A stretch of 64,000 nt of DNA. Source: Streptomyces sp. NRRL F-2664. GTDB taxonomy: Bacteria; Actinomycetota; Actinomycetes; Streptomycetales; Streptomycetaceae. A model generated the notes under the pieces. It saw only the letters and a list, made by a program, of their open reading frames with translations. It did not search any database and was not told the origin of the DNA. Below, one piece after another: positions 29,203 through 38,570 of the stretch (its first letter is position 1; each line of letters begins with the position of its first letter). The position numbers and the translations under genes are program-made. Location: contig NZ_JOFX01000001.1 in assembly GCF_000719345.1 (NCBI RefSeq), forward strand, positions 186,001 to 250,000. The letters run 5' to 3'.

Positions 29203-29913
29203 CTAGACGAAGCTGTACGGCGGCAGCGGCCCGCCGAAGCGGAAGGCGACGCCTTCGACCTGCTCGGCGAGGCCGGCCTGGGCCGCCAGGAAGTCGTCCT
29301 TCTGGTCGTCGTGGACCAGGAGGGAGAGGTTGAGCACGTCGCCGTCGACGGGAGCGCGGACGGCATGGTCGCGGGCGAAGCCGACCAGGGCCTGGACGAG
29401 GCCGGAGGCGAGCGTCTCCTGCCGGGCGCGCACCTCCGCGGCGACGAGTTCCCCCAACTGGAGCGGCAGCCGGGGGTCGGTGTCGCCCCCGCGGATCCGG
29501 TCGTTGAGTGCACGCGCCTCGGGGAATTCGCCGAGGATGTCGCGCAGGAGCGCCTCCTCGTCCTGGGAGGCCTTGACGTTGTACTCGGCGCAGCCTTCGA
29601 GCCGCTGCAAGGAATCGAGGTAGGAGTCCGCGCGCTGCCGCAGGGCCTCCAGCACCGTCTGCTCGTCCGGGGCGATGTACCCGAACTGCAGGGGCAGGAC
29701 CGGACCGTCCGCCATCAGGCTCGTCTGGACCTCCTGGTGGGCGGTCAGGTCGCGCCGCTTGGGTCGGACCTCCTCGTCCACGTCGCTGACGACCGCGCAC
29801 AGCTCGTCGGTGGTGACGGTGCGCAGTGTTCCCGGCTCCGTGCCCACGCCGGTCAGCCCGTCCAGACGGCAGGGGTGCCCGGCGCCGATGATCGAATACA
29901 CGTACAGGGCCAT
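29203..29913 (-). CDS. gvpF: Gas vesicle protein GvpF (GvpL/F family)
   Basis: A 236-residue protein starting MALYVYSIIGAGHP, with GPVLPLQFGYIAPDEQ in the middle and the family terminus FGGPLPPYSFV. GTG 29928 could add five residues, but ATG 29913 has GGGAG at better spacing. It follows gvpA by 11 bp. GvpF caps or chaperones the shell protein GvpA and is the paralogue of gvpL in the same operon. Confidence 0.9.
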   Translation of the reverse strand: MALYVYSIIGAGHPCRLDGLTGVGTEPGTLRTVTTDELCAVVSDVDEEVRPKRRDLTAHQEVQTSLMADGPVLPLQFGYIAPDEQTVLEALRQRADSYLDSLQRLEGCAEYNVKASQDEEALLRDILGEFPEARALNDRIRGGDTDPRLPLQLGELVAAEVRARQETLASGLVQALVGFARDHAVRAPVDGDVLNLSLLVHDDQKDDFLAAQAGLAEQVEGVAFRFGGPLPPYSFV

Positions 29914-29924
29914 CGCCTGCTCCC

Positions 29925-30389
29925 TCACTCCCGCTCACGGCGGACGGGGCGGCGTGCGGGGCGGCGCCGCCGGGGGGCTTCTTCCTCTTCGGGCTCCTCC
30001 TCCGGCTCCTCCTGCTCGGACGCCCCGGACTTGCCGGTCAGGGACTGCGTCACCGCGTCCACGGCTCCGCCGAGCGCGCCCTTGGACTTGCCGTGAGCAC
30101 CGCTCTCGACCATGCCGCCGACCACGTCCGTGAGCTGGGCCGGCGCCTTGCGCCCGGCTTCGAGGTCGAGGCGGTTGCAGGCTTCGGCGAACCGCAAGTA
30201 GGTGTCGACGCTGGCCACCACGATCCGGGCGTCGATCTTGAGGATCTCGATCCCGACCAGGGAGACGCGGACGAACACGTCGATGACCAGCCCCCGGTCG
30301 AGGATCAGTTCCAGGACGTCGTAGAGGCTGCTGGTGCTGCCGCCCCCGCCTCTGCTGACGCTGCTTCCACCTTGCGGCATCACGGTCAT
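29925..30389 (-). CDS. gvpA: Gas vesicle shell protein GvpA with long charged C-terminal extension
   Basis: A 154-residue protein. Residues ~20-75 carry the shell core ([19 protein letters not shown] and [21 protein letters not shown], then [11 protein letters not shown]). Classical shell proteins are about 70 residues; here ~75 more follow, ending in a block of glutamates ([11 protein letters not shown]) and then an arginine-rich tail. ATG 30389 is preceded by GAAGGGA. An extended GvpA is usual in Streptomyces and may alter or prevent typical vesicle formation. Confidence 0.9.
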   Translation of the reverse strand: MTVMPQGGSSVSRGGGGSTSSLYDVLELILDRGLVIDVFVRVSLVGIEILKIDARIVVASVDTYLRFAEACNRLDLEAGRKAPAQLTDVVGGMVESGAHGKSKGALGGAVDAVTQSLTGKSGASEQEEPEEEPEEEEAPRRRRPARRPVRRERE

Positions 30390-30422
30390 GGCCGCTTTCC
30401 CTTCACCGGTGGCCGGAGGCCC

Positions 30423-30806
30423 TCACGCCGGCCGGTCGATCATTCCTCTGCTGTACCGCCGGGTCCTCTCGTAGGAGATCAACTCTCCTTCCTCGTCCAT
30501 CGCGACCTTGTAGCTGGCCAGGACACTGGTGGTGTCGGGGATCCGTTCCAGCTCCACGACCTCCACCTGGGCCTCCCAGCCGTCCTCGGTGGGCCTGAGC
30601 GCCGATACCGATTCGGGCCGTCGCCCGAGCAGTTCCGAAAGCTGCTGGGCCGCCATGCGCATCGCGGCGGCCGCCCCGGGGGTGCCGCGGCGTGCGGCCG
30701 GCTTCCGGGACGGGGCCTCACGTCCGGGCCTGCTCGTCGTCGCCTCGTCGCGGTCACCGCCGTCGGGCGGCGAGCGCCGACGGCGCGCCGGTTCTGCTGG
30801 GGCCAT
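30423..30806 (-). CDS. gvpO: Gas vesicle protein GvpO
   Basis: A 127-residue protein, first gene of the leftward gvp operon. A basic, Pro/Ser-rich disordered N-terminus (~45 residues) is followed by the GvpO domain: WEAQVEVVELERIPDTTSVL, ASYKVAMDEEGELISYER and TRRYSRG. ATG 30806 has a GAGGGGAG site. A putative stress promoter lies ~30 bp upstream. Confidence 0.88.
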   Translation of the reverse strand: MAPAEPARRRRSPPDGGDRDEATTSRPGREAPSRKPAARRGTPGAAAAMRMAAQQLSELLGRRPESVSALRPTEDGWEAQVEVVELERIPDTTSVLASYKVAMDEEGELISYERTRRYSRGMIDRPA

Positions 30807-30837
30807 GAATCCACTCCCCTCGCGAACTGACCTAGGG

Positions 30838-30862
30838 CTGCCCGCTCGCACGAAGATCAAAC
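30838..30862 (-). promoter_or_regulatory. Putative sigma-B-type promoter of the gvp operon (GTTT-N15-GGGCAG)
   Basis: Read on the minus strand, GTTT, 15 bases, then GGGCAG. The spacing is the same as in the csbD promoter at 26394 and close to the Streptomyces sigma-B consensus, with one mismatch in the -10. A start site would fall about 20-25 bp before gvpO. Confidence 0.45.
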
Positions 30863-31046
30863 GCGTTGAATCACAACAAAATCAGATTTTCGTCGCATGT
30901 GAGGCATATCTGGCGGCAGGAGGGCAGGCCCCTTATGACCGAGCGATCAGCGCGCCCCGTCACCCCCGCGTGCACCCGCCGCAGCGGCAGCACGGGGAAG
31001 GCCGAGTCGAAGGCCACCTGGCGCACCTGGTGAAGGGAAAGGGCTC

Positions 31047-32162
<1,116 letters not shown>

Positions 32163-32165
32163 AGC

Positions 32166-33341
32166 ATGGCCACCACACAGCAGGGCTCCAAGGACGGACA
32201 GTCCGGATTCGACAAACTGCTCGGCGAACTCGGCTCGTACGTCTCCGCCCAGGCCGAAGGGCTGGCGGACAAGGCCGTGGACAAGGTGGGGGACCTCACC
32301 GACCGCCTCTCCGACGTCGCCGAGAACGGAGGGTCCCTCGCCGGGGTGGGAGGTCGGCTCCTCCAGGGCGACTCGCCCGTGAAGGCCGTGCTCGGGCAGA
32401 CGTTCAGCGGGCTGAAGGACAAGGTCGGCGAAGCGACCGGCGGCCTGCTCGGAGGCAAGAGCAAGGGCAAGGGCCGCAAAGGCGGCACCAAGGCCATGCA
32501 CATCATGGAGACCATGGACGTGGGCCTGCCGCTGCGCACCGTCTACGACCACTGGACCCAGTACGAGAACTTCAGCAGCTTCGCCAAGGGCGTACGCAGC
32601 GTCTCGCAGAACGACGACACGACCACGGACTGGAAGGTCAAGGTGGGCCCGTCGACCCGCAGCTGGAAGGCCACGATCCAGGAGCAGGTGCCGGACGAGA
32701 GGATCCTGTGGTCCTCGGAGGGCGCCAAGGGGACCACCCGCGGCTGCGTGAGCTTCCACGAACTGGCCCCGTCGCTCACCCGGATCGTCCTCGTCGTCGA
32801 GTACTACCCCGCCGGTTTCTTCGAGAAGACGGGCAACATCTGGCGGGCGCAGGGCCGGCGCATGCGGCTCGACCTGAAGAACTTCAACCGCTTCGTCACC
32901 CTCTCCAACGACGAGCCGGAAGGTTGGCGCGGAGAGATCCAGGACGGCGAGGTCGTCGTCACGCACGAAGAGGCCCTGGAGGAGGAGCAGGCCGCGGCCG
33001 ACGAGTCGGAAGAGGACGAGGAGACGGGGGAGGGCGACGAGGGAGAGGAAGCCGGCACCGAGGACGACGCCTCTCCGGAGGACGAGGACGAGGACGAGGA
33101 CGCCGACGCCGACGAGTACGAGGACGCCTACGAGGACGCGGACGAGGAAGGCGACGAGCAGGACGGCGGCGGCGCGGACGAAGGCGAGGACGAGTACGAG
33201 GACGAATACGAGGACGAGGAAGAGCCCGAGGAGGAGGAAGAGCCCGAGGGGGAGGAAGAGCCCGAGGGGGAGGAAGAGCCCGAGGAGGAGGAAGAGGAGG
33301 AAGAGGAGGAAGCGCCGCGCCGGCGGTCGCGCCGCCGCTGA
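32166..33341 (+). CDS. SRPBCC-domain protein with long acidic tail, gas vesicle cluster
   Basis: A 391-residue protein. Residues ~1-100 form amphipathic helices (KLLGELGSYVSAQAEGLADK). Residues ~108-250 are an SRPBCC/polyketide-cyclase-like fold (METMDVGLPLRTVYDHWTQ, then RIVLVVEYYPAGFFEK), often a lipid- or ligand-binding pocket. The final ~120 residues are nearly all Glu/Asp, ending in PRRRSRRR. It follows the histone-like protein by 3 bp. A hydrophobic-ligand or shell-binding role in vesicle assembly is possible but is inference. Confidence 0.78.
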   Translation: MATTQQGSKDGQSGFDKLLGELGSYVSAQAEGLADKAVDKVGDLTDRLSDVAENGGSLAGVGGRLLQGDSPVKAVLGQTFSGLKDKVGEATGGLLGGKSKGKGRKGGTKAMHIMETMDVGLPLRTVYDHWTQYENFSSFAKGVRSVSQNDDTTTDWKVKVGPSTRSWKATIQEQVPDERILWSSEGAKGTTRGCVSFHELAPSLTRIVLVVEYYPAGFFEKTGNIWRAQGRRMRLDLKNFNRFVTLSNDEPEGWRGEIQDGEVVVTHEEALEEEQAAADESEEDEETGEGDEGEEAGTEDDASPEDEDEDEDADADEYEDAYEDADEEGDEQDGGGADEGEDEYEDEYEDEEEPEEEEEPEGEEEPEGEEEPEEEEEEEEEEAPRRRSRRR

Positions 33342-33363
33342 CGCAGGGCGGTCCCCAGGCAAG

Positions 33364-33396
33364 GGAGAGGCCGGCGGCTCAGCCGCCGGCCTCTCC
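33364..33396. terminator. Strong bidirectional hairpin terminator
   Basis: Near-perfect inverted repeat, GGAGAGGCCGGCGG / CCGCCGGCCTCTCC with a CTCAG-type loop, in the 72-bp gap between the converging SRPBCC and csbD genes. Confidence 0.85.
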
Positions 33397-33413
33397 GGGC
33401 ACGTCGATCGTCG

Positions 33414-33587
33414 TCAGTGCTTCAGGGCGTCCTTCGCCTTCTGGGCCGCCTGCTTCGCGTCACCCGCGGCCTGCTCGGCACGGCCCTTCGTCTCCAGGCT
33501 CTCGTTGCCGACCGCCCTGCCGGTGGCCTCCTTCGCCTTTCCCTTGACGGTCTTGCCGACGTTCTTGGCCTTCTTCCCTGCGGCCAT
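33414..33587 (-). CDS. CsbD-family stress protein
   Basis: A 57-residue protein with the CsbD pattern KTVKGKAKEATGRAVGNES, then LETKGRAEQAAGDAKQAA. ATG 33587 has GGAGGT seven bases upstream. CsbD proteins are general-stress proteins of unknown function. It is a paralogue of the protein at 26451, so two such genes flank the gas vesicle island. Confidence 0.88.
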   Translation of the reverse strand: MAAGKKAKNVGKTVKGKAKEATGRAVGNESLETKGRAEQAAGDAKQAAQKAKDALKH

Positions 33588-33674
33588 CCTCGACACCTCC
33601 AGAACCTGCCTGAGAAGGACGGGCCGGTCGTCCCGCCACCCTGCGCGTGCCCGTTCCGGCGCCGCGTACACCTT

Positions 33675-35012
33675 CTACGGCCGCGGCGTCGGGACCAGCC
33701 GGAGGAGGGTGTGCAGCACGGCGTCGATGCTGTCGCGGCGCGGTTCGGCGCTCACGTCCGTGAGCAGCCGGGCCAAGGTGCGCAGGAGCACGGGGGAGGC
33801 CATGACGCGGGGGCGGAGCACGGCCCGGAAGCCGTAGCGGGAGAAGACGAGGTCGCTGGCGAGGTTGCCGAGGCGGTAGTAGCGCCCCCAGCGGCGGTGG
33901 ATCTCCGCCGGGTACTGGTGCAGGGCGTGTTCGCGCCTCGCGCCGTCCGGCCGGGCGAGGGCCAGTGCGATGGTCTCCGCCGCCACCTCGGCGGCTTCCA
34001 TGGCCTGGCCGATGCCCTCACCGCTCCACGGGCTGACCATGCCCGCACTGTCGCCGACCAGCAGCAGGCCCCGGCGGTACTGGGGCCGCCGGTTCATGCC
34101 CATGGGCAGGGGCGCGCTGCGCAGCGGCGACTGCGCGTTCTCCTCCCGCACGCCCCACCCCGCCGGCAGGCGGGTGACCCAGTGATCCATGGCGGCCCGC
34201 AGGTCCACGGGCCGGCTGCGCCGCTGGGGCAGGGCGCCGAGGCCGACGTTGACGCGTCCGTCACCGAGGGGGAACACCCAGCCGTAGCCGGGGAGGTCCA
34301 GTCCCGTGTGCGGACAGCGCAGATCGGCCCAGAGTTCGAGGTACGGGTCGTGGGTGCGGGTCTCGCTGCGGTAGTAGCGGCGGGCCGCCGCGGCGACCGG
34401 GCGGCCCGCGTCGCGCGCGAGGCCGAGAGCGACGGCGATCCGGGCCGACGCGCCGTCGGCGGCGACGACGAGCGGCGCCCGGTAGGTGACCGGTTGCTTG
34501 TCCGGGCCGCGGGTGGCGGCCACTCCGACGATCCGCCCGGACCGGTCGGACAACGGGGCCGTCACCTTCACATGGGTCCGCAGCCGGGCTCCGGCGGCGC
34601 GGGCATGAGCGGCGAGGAGGTCGTCGAAGTCGTGGCGGCTGCGGGTGAGCCCGAAGTCGGGCAGGCTGCCCAGGGTGGGCCAGTCCAGCTCCACCTGGTG
34701 GCCGTCGCAGACCCACCGCATGCCCTTGTTGCGCATCCAGCCCGGTGCGTTCACGTCGATGCCGAGCCGTACCAGCTGGTGAACGGCCCGCGGGGTCAGC
34801 CCGTCGCCGCAGACCTTCTCCCGGGGGAAGCCGCTCTTCTCCAGCAGCAGTACGTCGAGACCCGCCCGGGCCAGATGCGCCGCCGCGGCGGAACCGGCCG
34901 GTCCGGCCCCCACCACGATGACGTGCGCCTCTTCGTCCTGGCCGCCGTCCGGCTCCGGAGAACGGGTGGCGGGGGCGTCGTCGCCGCCCGCATCGTCGTG
35001 TTCGGTGGTCAC
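33675..35012 (-). CDS. FAD-dependent geranylgeranyl-reductase-family oxidoreductase
   Basis: A 445-residue flavoprotein. After ~28 disordered residues the FAD motif VIVVGAGPAGSAAAAHLA appears, followed by the geranylgeranyl-reductase signature FPREKVCGDGLTPRAV, a second flavin motif VVAADGASARIA and the GDSAGMVSPWSGEGIGQAM block. Family members reduce isoprenoid double bonds (GGPP, menaquinone side chain) or hydroxylate small aromatic substrates. Start GTG 35012 has GGAGGA abutting it; no better candidate is present. It stands alone on the minus strand. Confidence 0.85.
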   Translation of the reverse strand: MTTEHDDAGGDDAPATRSPEPDGGQDEEAHVIVVGAGPAGSAAAAHLARAGLDVLLLEKSGFPREKVCGDGLTPRAVHQLVRLGIDVNAPGWMRNKGMRWVCDGHQVELDWPTLGSLPDFGLTRSRHDFDDLLAAHARAAGARLRTHVKVTAPLSDRSGRIVGVAATRGPDKQPVTYRAPLVVAADGASARIAVALGLARDAGRPVAAAARRYYRSETRTHDPYLELWADLRCPHTGLDLPGYGWVFPLGDGRVNVGLGALPQRRSRPVDLRAAMDHWVTRLPAGWGVREENAQSPLRSAPLPMGMNRRPQYRRGLLLVGDSAGMVSPWSGEGIGQAMEAAEVAAETIALALARPDGARREHALHQYPAEIHRRWGRYYRLGNLASDLVFSRYGFRAVLRPRVMASPVLLRTLARLLTDVSAEPRRDSIDAVLHTLLRLVPTPRP

Positions 35013-35138
35013 TCCTCCACTATGCCGGTCGCCCCACCGTCCGGGCCGTGCTGCGGGGTCCGCGACGAGGCGTGTCGCCGGGCGCCGCTGCGCCGTGTGC
35101 CCCCGTGCCTGCGGCCCGTCGCGGCGTGGCCGGACCCG

Positions 35139-35345
35139 TCATCGGGGGGCGAGAAGCAGAAGGGCGCGCAGCACGCGGCGCAGCACCCGGCGCGCGCCCC
35201 ACCAGGTCAGGCGCAGACTCCACACCGTAAGCCGGCGACCGAACCACCGGCCGAGCCGCCCGCCGATCCGGAGGAGGACGGCCCGGGGCCGCAGGCGGGC
35301 CAGCGCCCTGCGCCGGCGCCTCCTGCGGGCGCGCCGCCCCGACAT
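35139..35345 (-). CDS. Possible small arginine-rich protein
   Basis: A 68-residue frame from ATG 35345 in an otherwise empty 500-bp gap. It opens with SGRRARRRRRRRALARLRP and continues with Trp/Arg/Leu amphipathic stretches. No family recognised and only a weak ribosome site (GAAG). The composition could simply reflect GC-rich noise. Confidence 0.3.
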   Translation of the reverse strand: MSGRRARRRRRRRALARLRPRAVLLRIGGRLGRWFGRRLTVWSLRLTWWGARRVLRRVLRALLLLAPR

Positions 35346-35514
35346 GAGCTTCACACCGGGCTCCTGCCCGTTCCGAGGCGGCGGACACACGCCGTCGACC
35401 GTCGACCGGGCACCCTCCGGCACCGGTCGACGCGAGCCGACCCGCCTGCCCGGTGACCGTCCGCTCGGTACGCTGGAGCGGAGCGGCCGGGTGCCTGCGA
35501 CGGGGAGGTACGGG

Positions 35515-36408
35515 ATGGGGAACACCGGATCCGGCGCCGACCCGGGGCTGTACGGCCCCGAGTCCGTCACCTGGCAGTGCCACGGCGACCCGATGATGTG
35601 GATTGCGGGAGTCCGCGCGCTCTACCTCCAGGCCCTCCACCCGCGGGCCGTCCGCGGGGTGACGGAGAACTCCGACTTCCGGCGCGACGCCTGGGGCCGG
35701 CTGATGCGCACCGCCGACTTCGTCGGCACCCTCACCTACGGCACCACCGAGGCGGCCGAGCGGGCCGGCCGTCGGGTCCGAGCCCTCCACCGCACGCTCA
35801 CCGCCACCGATCCGGCCACCGGGTGCACCTTCCGCATCGACGACCCCGAGCTGCTGCTGTGGATCCACTGCGCGCAGATCGACAGCTTCCTGCACGTCCT
35901 GCGCCGGTCCGGCGTCGCGCTCACCCCGGCCCAGGCCGACCGCTACGTCGACGAGAACCGGGTCAACGCCCGCCTGGTCGGCCTCGACCCGGCCGCGGTC
36001 CCCGCCGATACCGCCCAGCTCGCCGCCTACTTCGAGGCGGTCCGCCCCGCGCTCGCCGCCGGGCCCGACGCCCGCGCCGTGGACGACTTCCTGCGCGGGC
36101 CGCCCGTTCATCCCCTCCTCGTGCCTGGCCGAAACCTGCTGTGGCGGCCGCTTGCCGGGCTCGCGTACGGTTCCCTCCCCGGCTGGGCGCACCAGCTGTA
36201 CGGCAGGCCCGCTCCCACCCCGCGCAGCGTCACCCGCCGCCTGCGCCTCACCGGACGCCTGCTGCGCAGTATTCCCGCAGGTCTGCGCTGGAAGCTGCCT
36301 CCAGGTCACATCTTGAAAGCGATGCGTCGCATGGGCCCCGGGAGCCGCCCCTCCCCGTACACACTGCGTACATCAGCGGCCATACTGGACCGGCCGGGGA
36401 GGGCGTAG
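35515..36408 (+). CDS. Oxygenase MpaB-family protein (DUF2236)
   Basis: A 297-residue all-helical protein; ATG 35515 has GGGGAGG six bases upstream. MMWIAGVRALYLQALHPRAV and LLWIHCAQIDSFLHVLRR contain the conserved histidines that ligate haem b in rubber oxygenase (Lcp) and MpaB relatives. It probably cleaves or oxidises an unsaturated isoprenoid or lipid. It is followed after 26 bp by the kinase gene, and lies near a geranylgeranyl-reductase-like and a phytoene-desaturase-like gene, which hints at isoprenoid substrates. That link is inference. Confidence 0.82.
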   Translation: MGNTGSGADPGLYGPESVTWQCHGDPMMWIAGVRALYLQALHPRAVRGVTENSDFRRDAWGRLMRTADFVGTLTYGTTEAAERAGRRVRALHRTLTATDPATGCTFRIDDPELLLWIHCAQIDSFLHVLRRSGVALTPAQADRYVDENRVNARLVGLDPAAVPADTAQLAAYFEAVRPALAAGPDARAVDDFLRGPPVHPLLVPGRNLLWRPLAGLAYGSLPGWAHQLYGRPAPTPRSVTRRLRLTGRLLRSIPAGLRWKLPPGHILKAMRRMGPGSRPSPYTLRTSAAILDRPGRA

Positions 36409-36434
36409 CGCGACGACGGGGGCGATTTCAAGAC

Positions 36435-38570
36435 ATGGCGGAGTCCAGACTGATCCAGGGCCGGTACCGGTCGCTCGATCTGATCGGGCGCGGCGGCATG
36501 GGCGAAGTGTGGCGCGCCCGGGACGAATCGCTGGGCCGGCATGTCGCCGTGAAGTGCCTCAAACCGATCGGCTCCGAACAGGACGCCCACTTCACCCAGG
36601 TGCTGCGCGAACGGTTCCGGCGCGAGGCGCGCGTGGCCGCGTCCCTCCAGCACCGCGGCGTCACCGTCGTCCACGACTTCGGCGACGACAGCGCCGCCGG
36701 CGGCCCCCTGTACCTCGTCATGGAGCTCCTCGAAGGCCGCAACCTCAGCCAGCTCATGGAGGACAACGAGACCCGCCCGCTCCCCGTGGACGTGGTCGTC
36801 GACATCGCCGAGCAGATGGCCGCCGCCCTCGGCTACACCCACGACCAGGGCGTGGTCCACCGCGACCTGAAACCGGCCAACATCATGCGGCTCGTCGACG
36901 GCACGGTGAAGATCTGCGACTTCGGCATCGCCCGGCTCGCCCACGATATCGGCTTCACCGCCAAACTGACCGGCGGCGGCATGGCCATGGGCACCCCGCA
37001 CTACATGTCGCCGGAGCAGATCGCGGGCGGCGAGGTCGACCACCGCAGCGACCTCTACTCCCTCGGCTGCGTCCTGTACGAGATCGCCACCGGCGCCCCG
37101 CCCTTCGACCTCGGCGACTCCTGGTCGGTGCTCATCGGTCACCGCGACACCCCGCCCGTCCCGCTGCGCGAGCACCGTCCCGAGCTGCCCGGCTACTTCG
37201 AGCAGGTGGTCCTGGACCTGCTCGCCAAGTGCCCCGACGACCGGCCGCAGGACGCCCGGCACGTGCACCGCAGTCTTGTGGAGTCCCGGCTCGGCCCCGG
37301 CGGCCTCCCCGGCGCCCTCGCCCCGCTCCCGGCCTGGGCCCGCGGCATGACCGCCGGCCGCAAGGCCGGCCTCGACGCGCGTCCCGCCAGCGGCGCCTGG
37401 GCCGTGCTCACCGGTTCCTGGACGGCCCCCAGGGCCACCGGCGAGCAGTCCGCCCTGCCCCCCGCCGACGCACGGTCCGTACCCCGCCCGCGCAGCGGGC
37501 AGGGCGCGGCCCGGGCCGGCGGCACCCCCATGCGTCCCGCGCCCGCCGAGGACCCGCGCCTGACCGTGGCGTACGGCTTCCCGCGCCCCGCGGGCCCGCG
37601 TGAGACCGGCCCGGACGCGCTCGCGGCCGGCCACGCCCGCGCCTACGCCCTCAGCCGCGCCGGCCGCACCGAGGAGGCGCTCTCCGTCTACGCGGCCGTC
37701 GCCGACGGCCGCGCCCGGGTCCTCGGCGCCGACCACGCCGACACCCTCGCCGCGCGCCAGGAGGCGGCGTACGAGATGGGCCGGCTCGGCCGGCACCAGG
37801 AGGCGCACGACGTCTACCGCGCGGTGCTCGTCGCCCGCGAGCGCACCATGGGCCCGCTCCACCCCGACACCCTGCGCTGCCGCCACAACCTGGCCTGCGC
37901 GCTGCGGGCGCTGGGCCGGTATGCCGACGCGCACACCACGGCCGTGGCGGTCGCCGCGGACCGGGCCGCCGTCCTGGGTGCCGAACACCCCGACACCCTG
38001 CTGACCCGGTACGAGGCGGCGTACGTCCTCGGCCGGCTCGACCGATGGCAGGAGGCGCTGGCCGGCTTCCGCGAGGTCGCCGCCGCACGCGAACGGGTCC
38101 TGGGCCGCGACCACCCCGACACCCTGGCCGCCCGCTACGAGGTCGGCATCGCGCTCGGCCGCACCGGCAGCAGCGCCCAGGCCCTCGACCTCTTCCGGGC
38201 CCTGGTCCGCGACCGCACCCGGGCCTACGGGGCGACCGACCCCGAGACGCTGCGCGCCCGGCACGTCCTCGGCGTCAACCTGGGCCGCCTGGAGCGCTGG
38301 GAGGAGGCGGTGGCCGAGGCCCGCCAGGTGGCCGCCGCCCGGGCCCGCACGCTGGGCGCCGAGCACGCCGACACCCTGGTCAGCCGCCGTGAACTGGCCG
38401 TCGGCCTGGGACGGTTGGGCCGTTGGGACGAGGCCCTGCCGATCTACCGGGACCTGTCCGGCATCCGCGAGCGGTCGCTGGGCGACGAGCATCCGGAGAC
38501 GGTGCTGGCCCACGCCGACGAGGCACACTGTCTGGAGCGGCTCGGCCAGGTGTGCTACCAAGAGCCATGA
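36435..38570 (+). CDS. Ser/Thr protein kinase with seven C-terminal TPR units
   Basis: A 711-residue soluble protein. The kinase domain (~8-285) is complete: GRGGMGEV glycine loop, VAVKCLKP lysine, VVHRDLKPANIM catalytic loop, CDFGIARL and MSPEQ. A Pro/Ala-rich linker (~290-395) leads to a helical region (~400-711) with seven 42-residue repeats. Each holds an LGxxHxDTL-type motif (e.g. LGADHADTL, LGAEHPDTL, LGRDHPDTL), the TPR_10/12 type. There is no transmembrane segment or PASTA domain, so it senses a cytosolic partner. It overlaps the next gene by 4 bp (ATGA). Confidence 0.92.
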   Translation: MAESRLIQGRYRSLDLIGRGGMGEVWRARDESLGRHVAVKCLKPIGSEQDAHFTQVLRERFRREARVAASLQHRGVTVVHDFGDDSAAGGPLYLVMELLEGRNLSQLMEDNETRPLPVDVVVDIAEQMAAALGYTHDQGVVHRDLKPANIMRLVDGTVKICDFGIARLAHDIGFTAKLTGGGMAMGTPHYMSPEQIAGGEVDHRSDLYSLGCVLYEIATGAPPFDLGDSWSVLIGHRDTPPVPLREHRPELPGYFEQVVLDLLAKCPDDRPQDARHVHRSLVESRLGPGGLPGALAPLPAWARGMTAGRKAGLDARPASGAWAVLTGSWTAPRATGEQSALPPADARSVPRPRSGQGAARAGGTPMRPAPAEDPRLTVAYGFPRPAGPRETGPDALAAGHARAYALSRAGRTEEALSVYAAVADGRARVLGADHADTLAARQEAAYEMGRLGRHQEAHDVYRAVLVARERTMGPLHPDTLRCRHNLACALRALGRYADAHTTAVAVAADRAAVLGAEHPDTLLTRYEAAYVLGRLDRWQEALAGFREVAAARERVLGRDHPDTLAARYEVGIALGRTGSSAQALDLFRALVRDRTRAYGATDPETLRARHVLGVNLGRLERWEEAVAEARQVAAARARTLGAEHADTLVSRRELAVGLGRLGRWDEALPIYRDLSGIRERSLGDEHPETVLAHADEAHCLERLGQVCYQEP

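Noticed and set aside
33030..33330. GAG/GAC-rich tandem repeat
   Set aside because: It encodes the acidic tail of the SRPBCC protein and continues its frame; not a separate repeat element.
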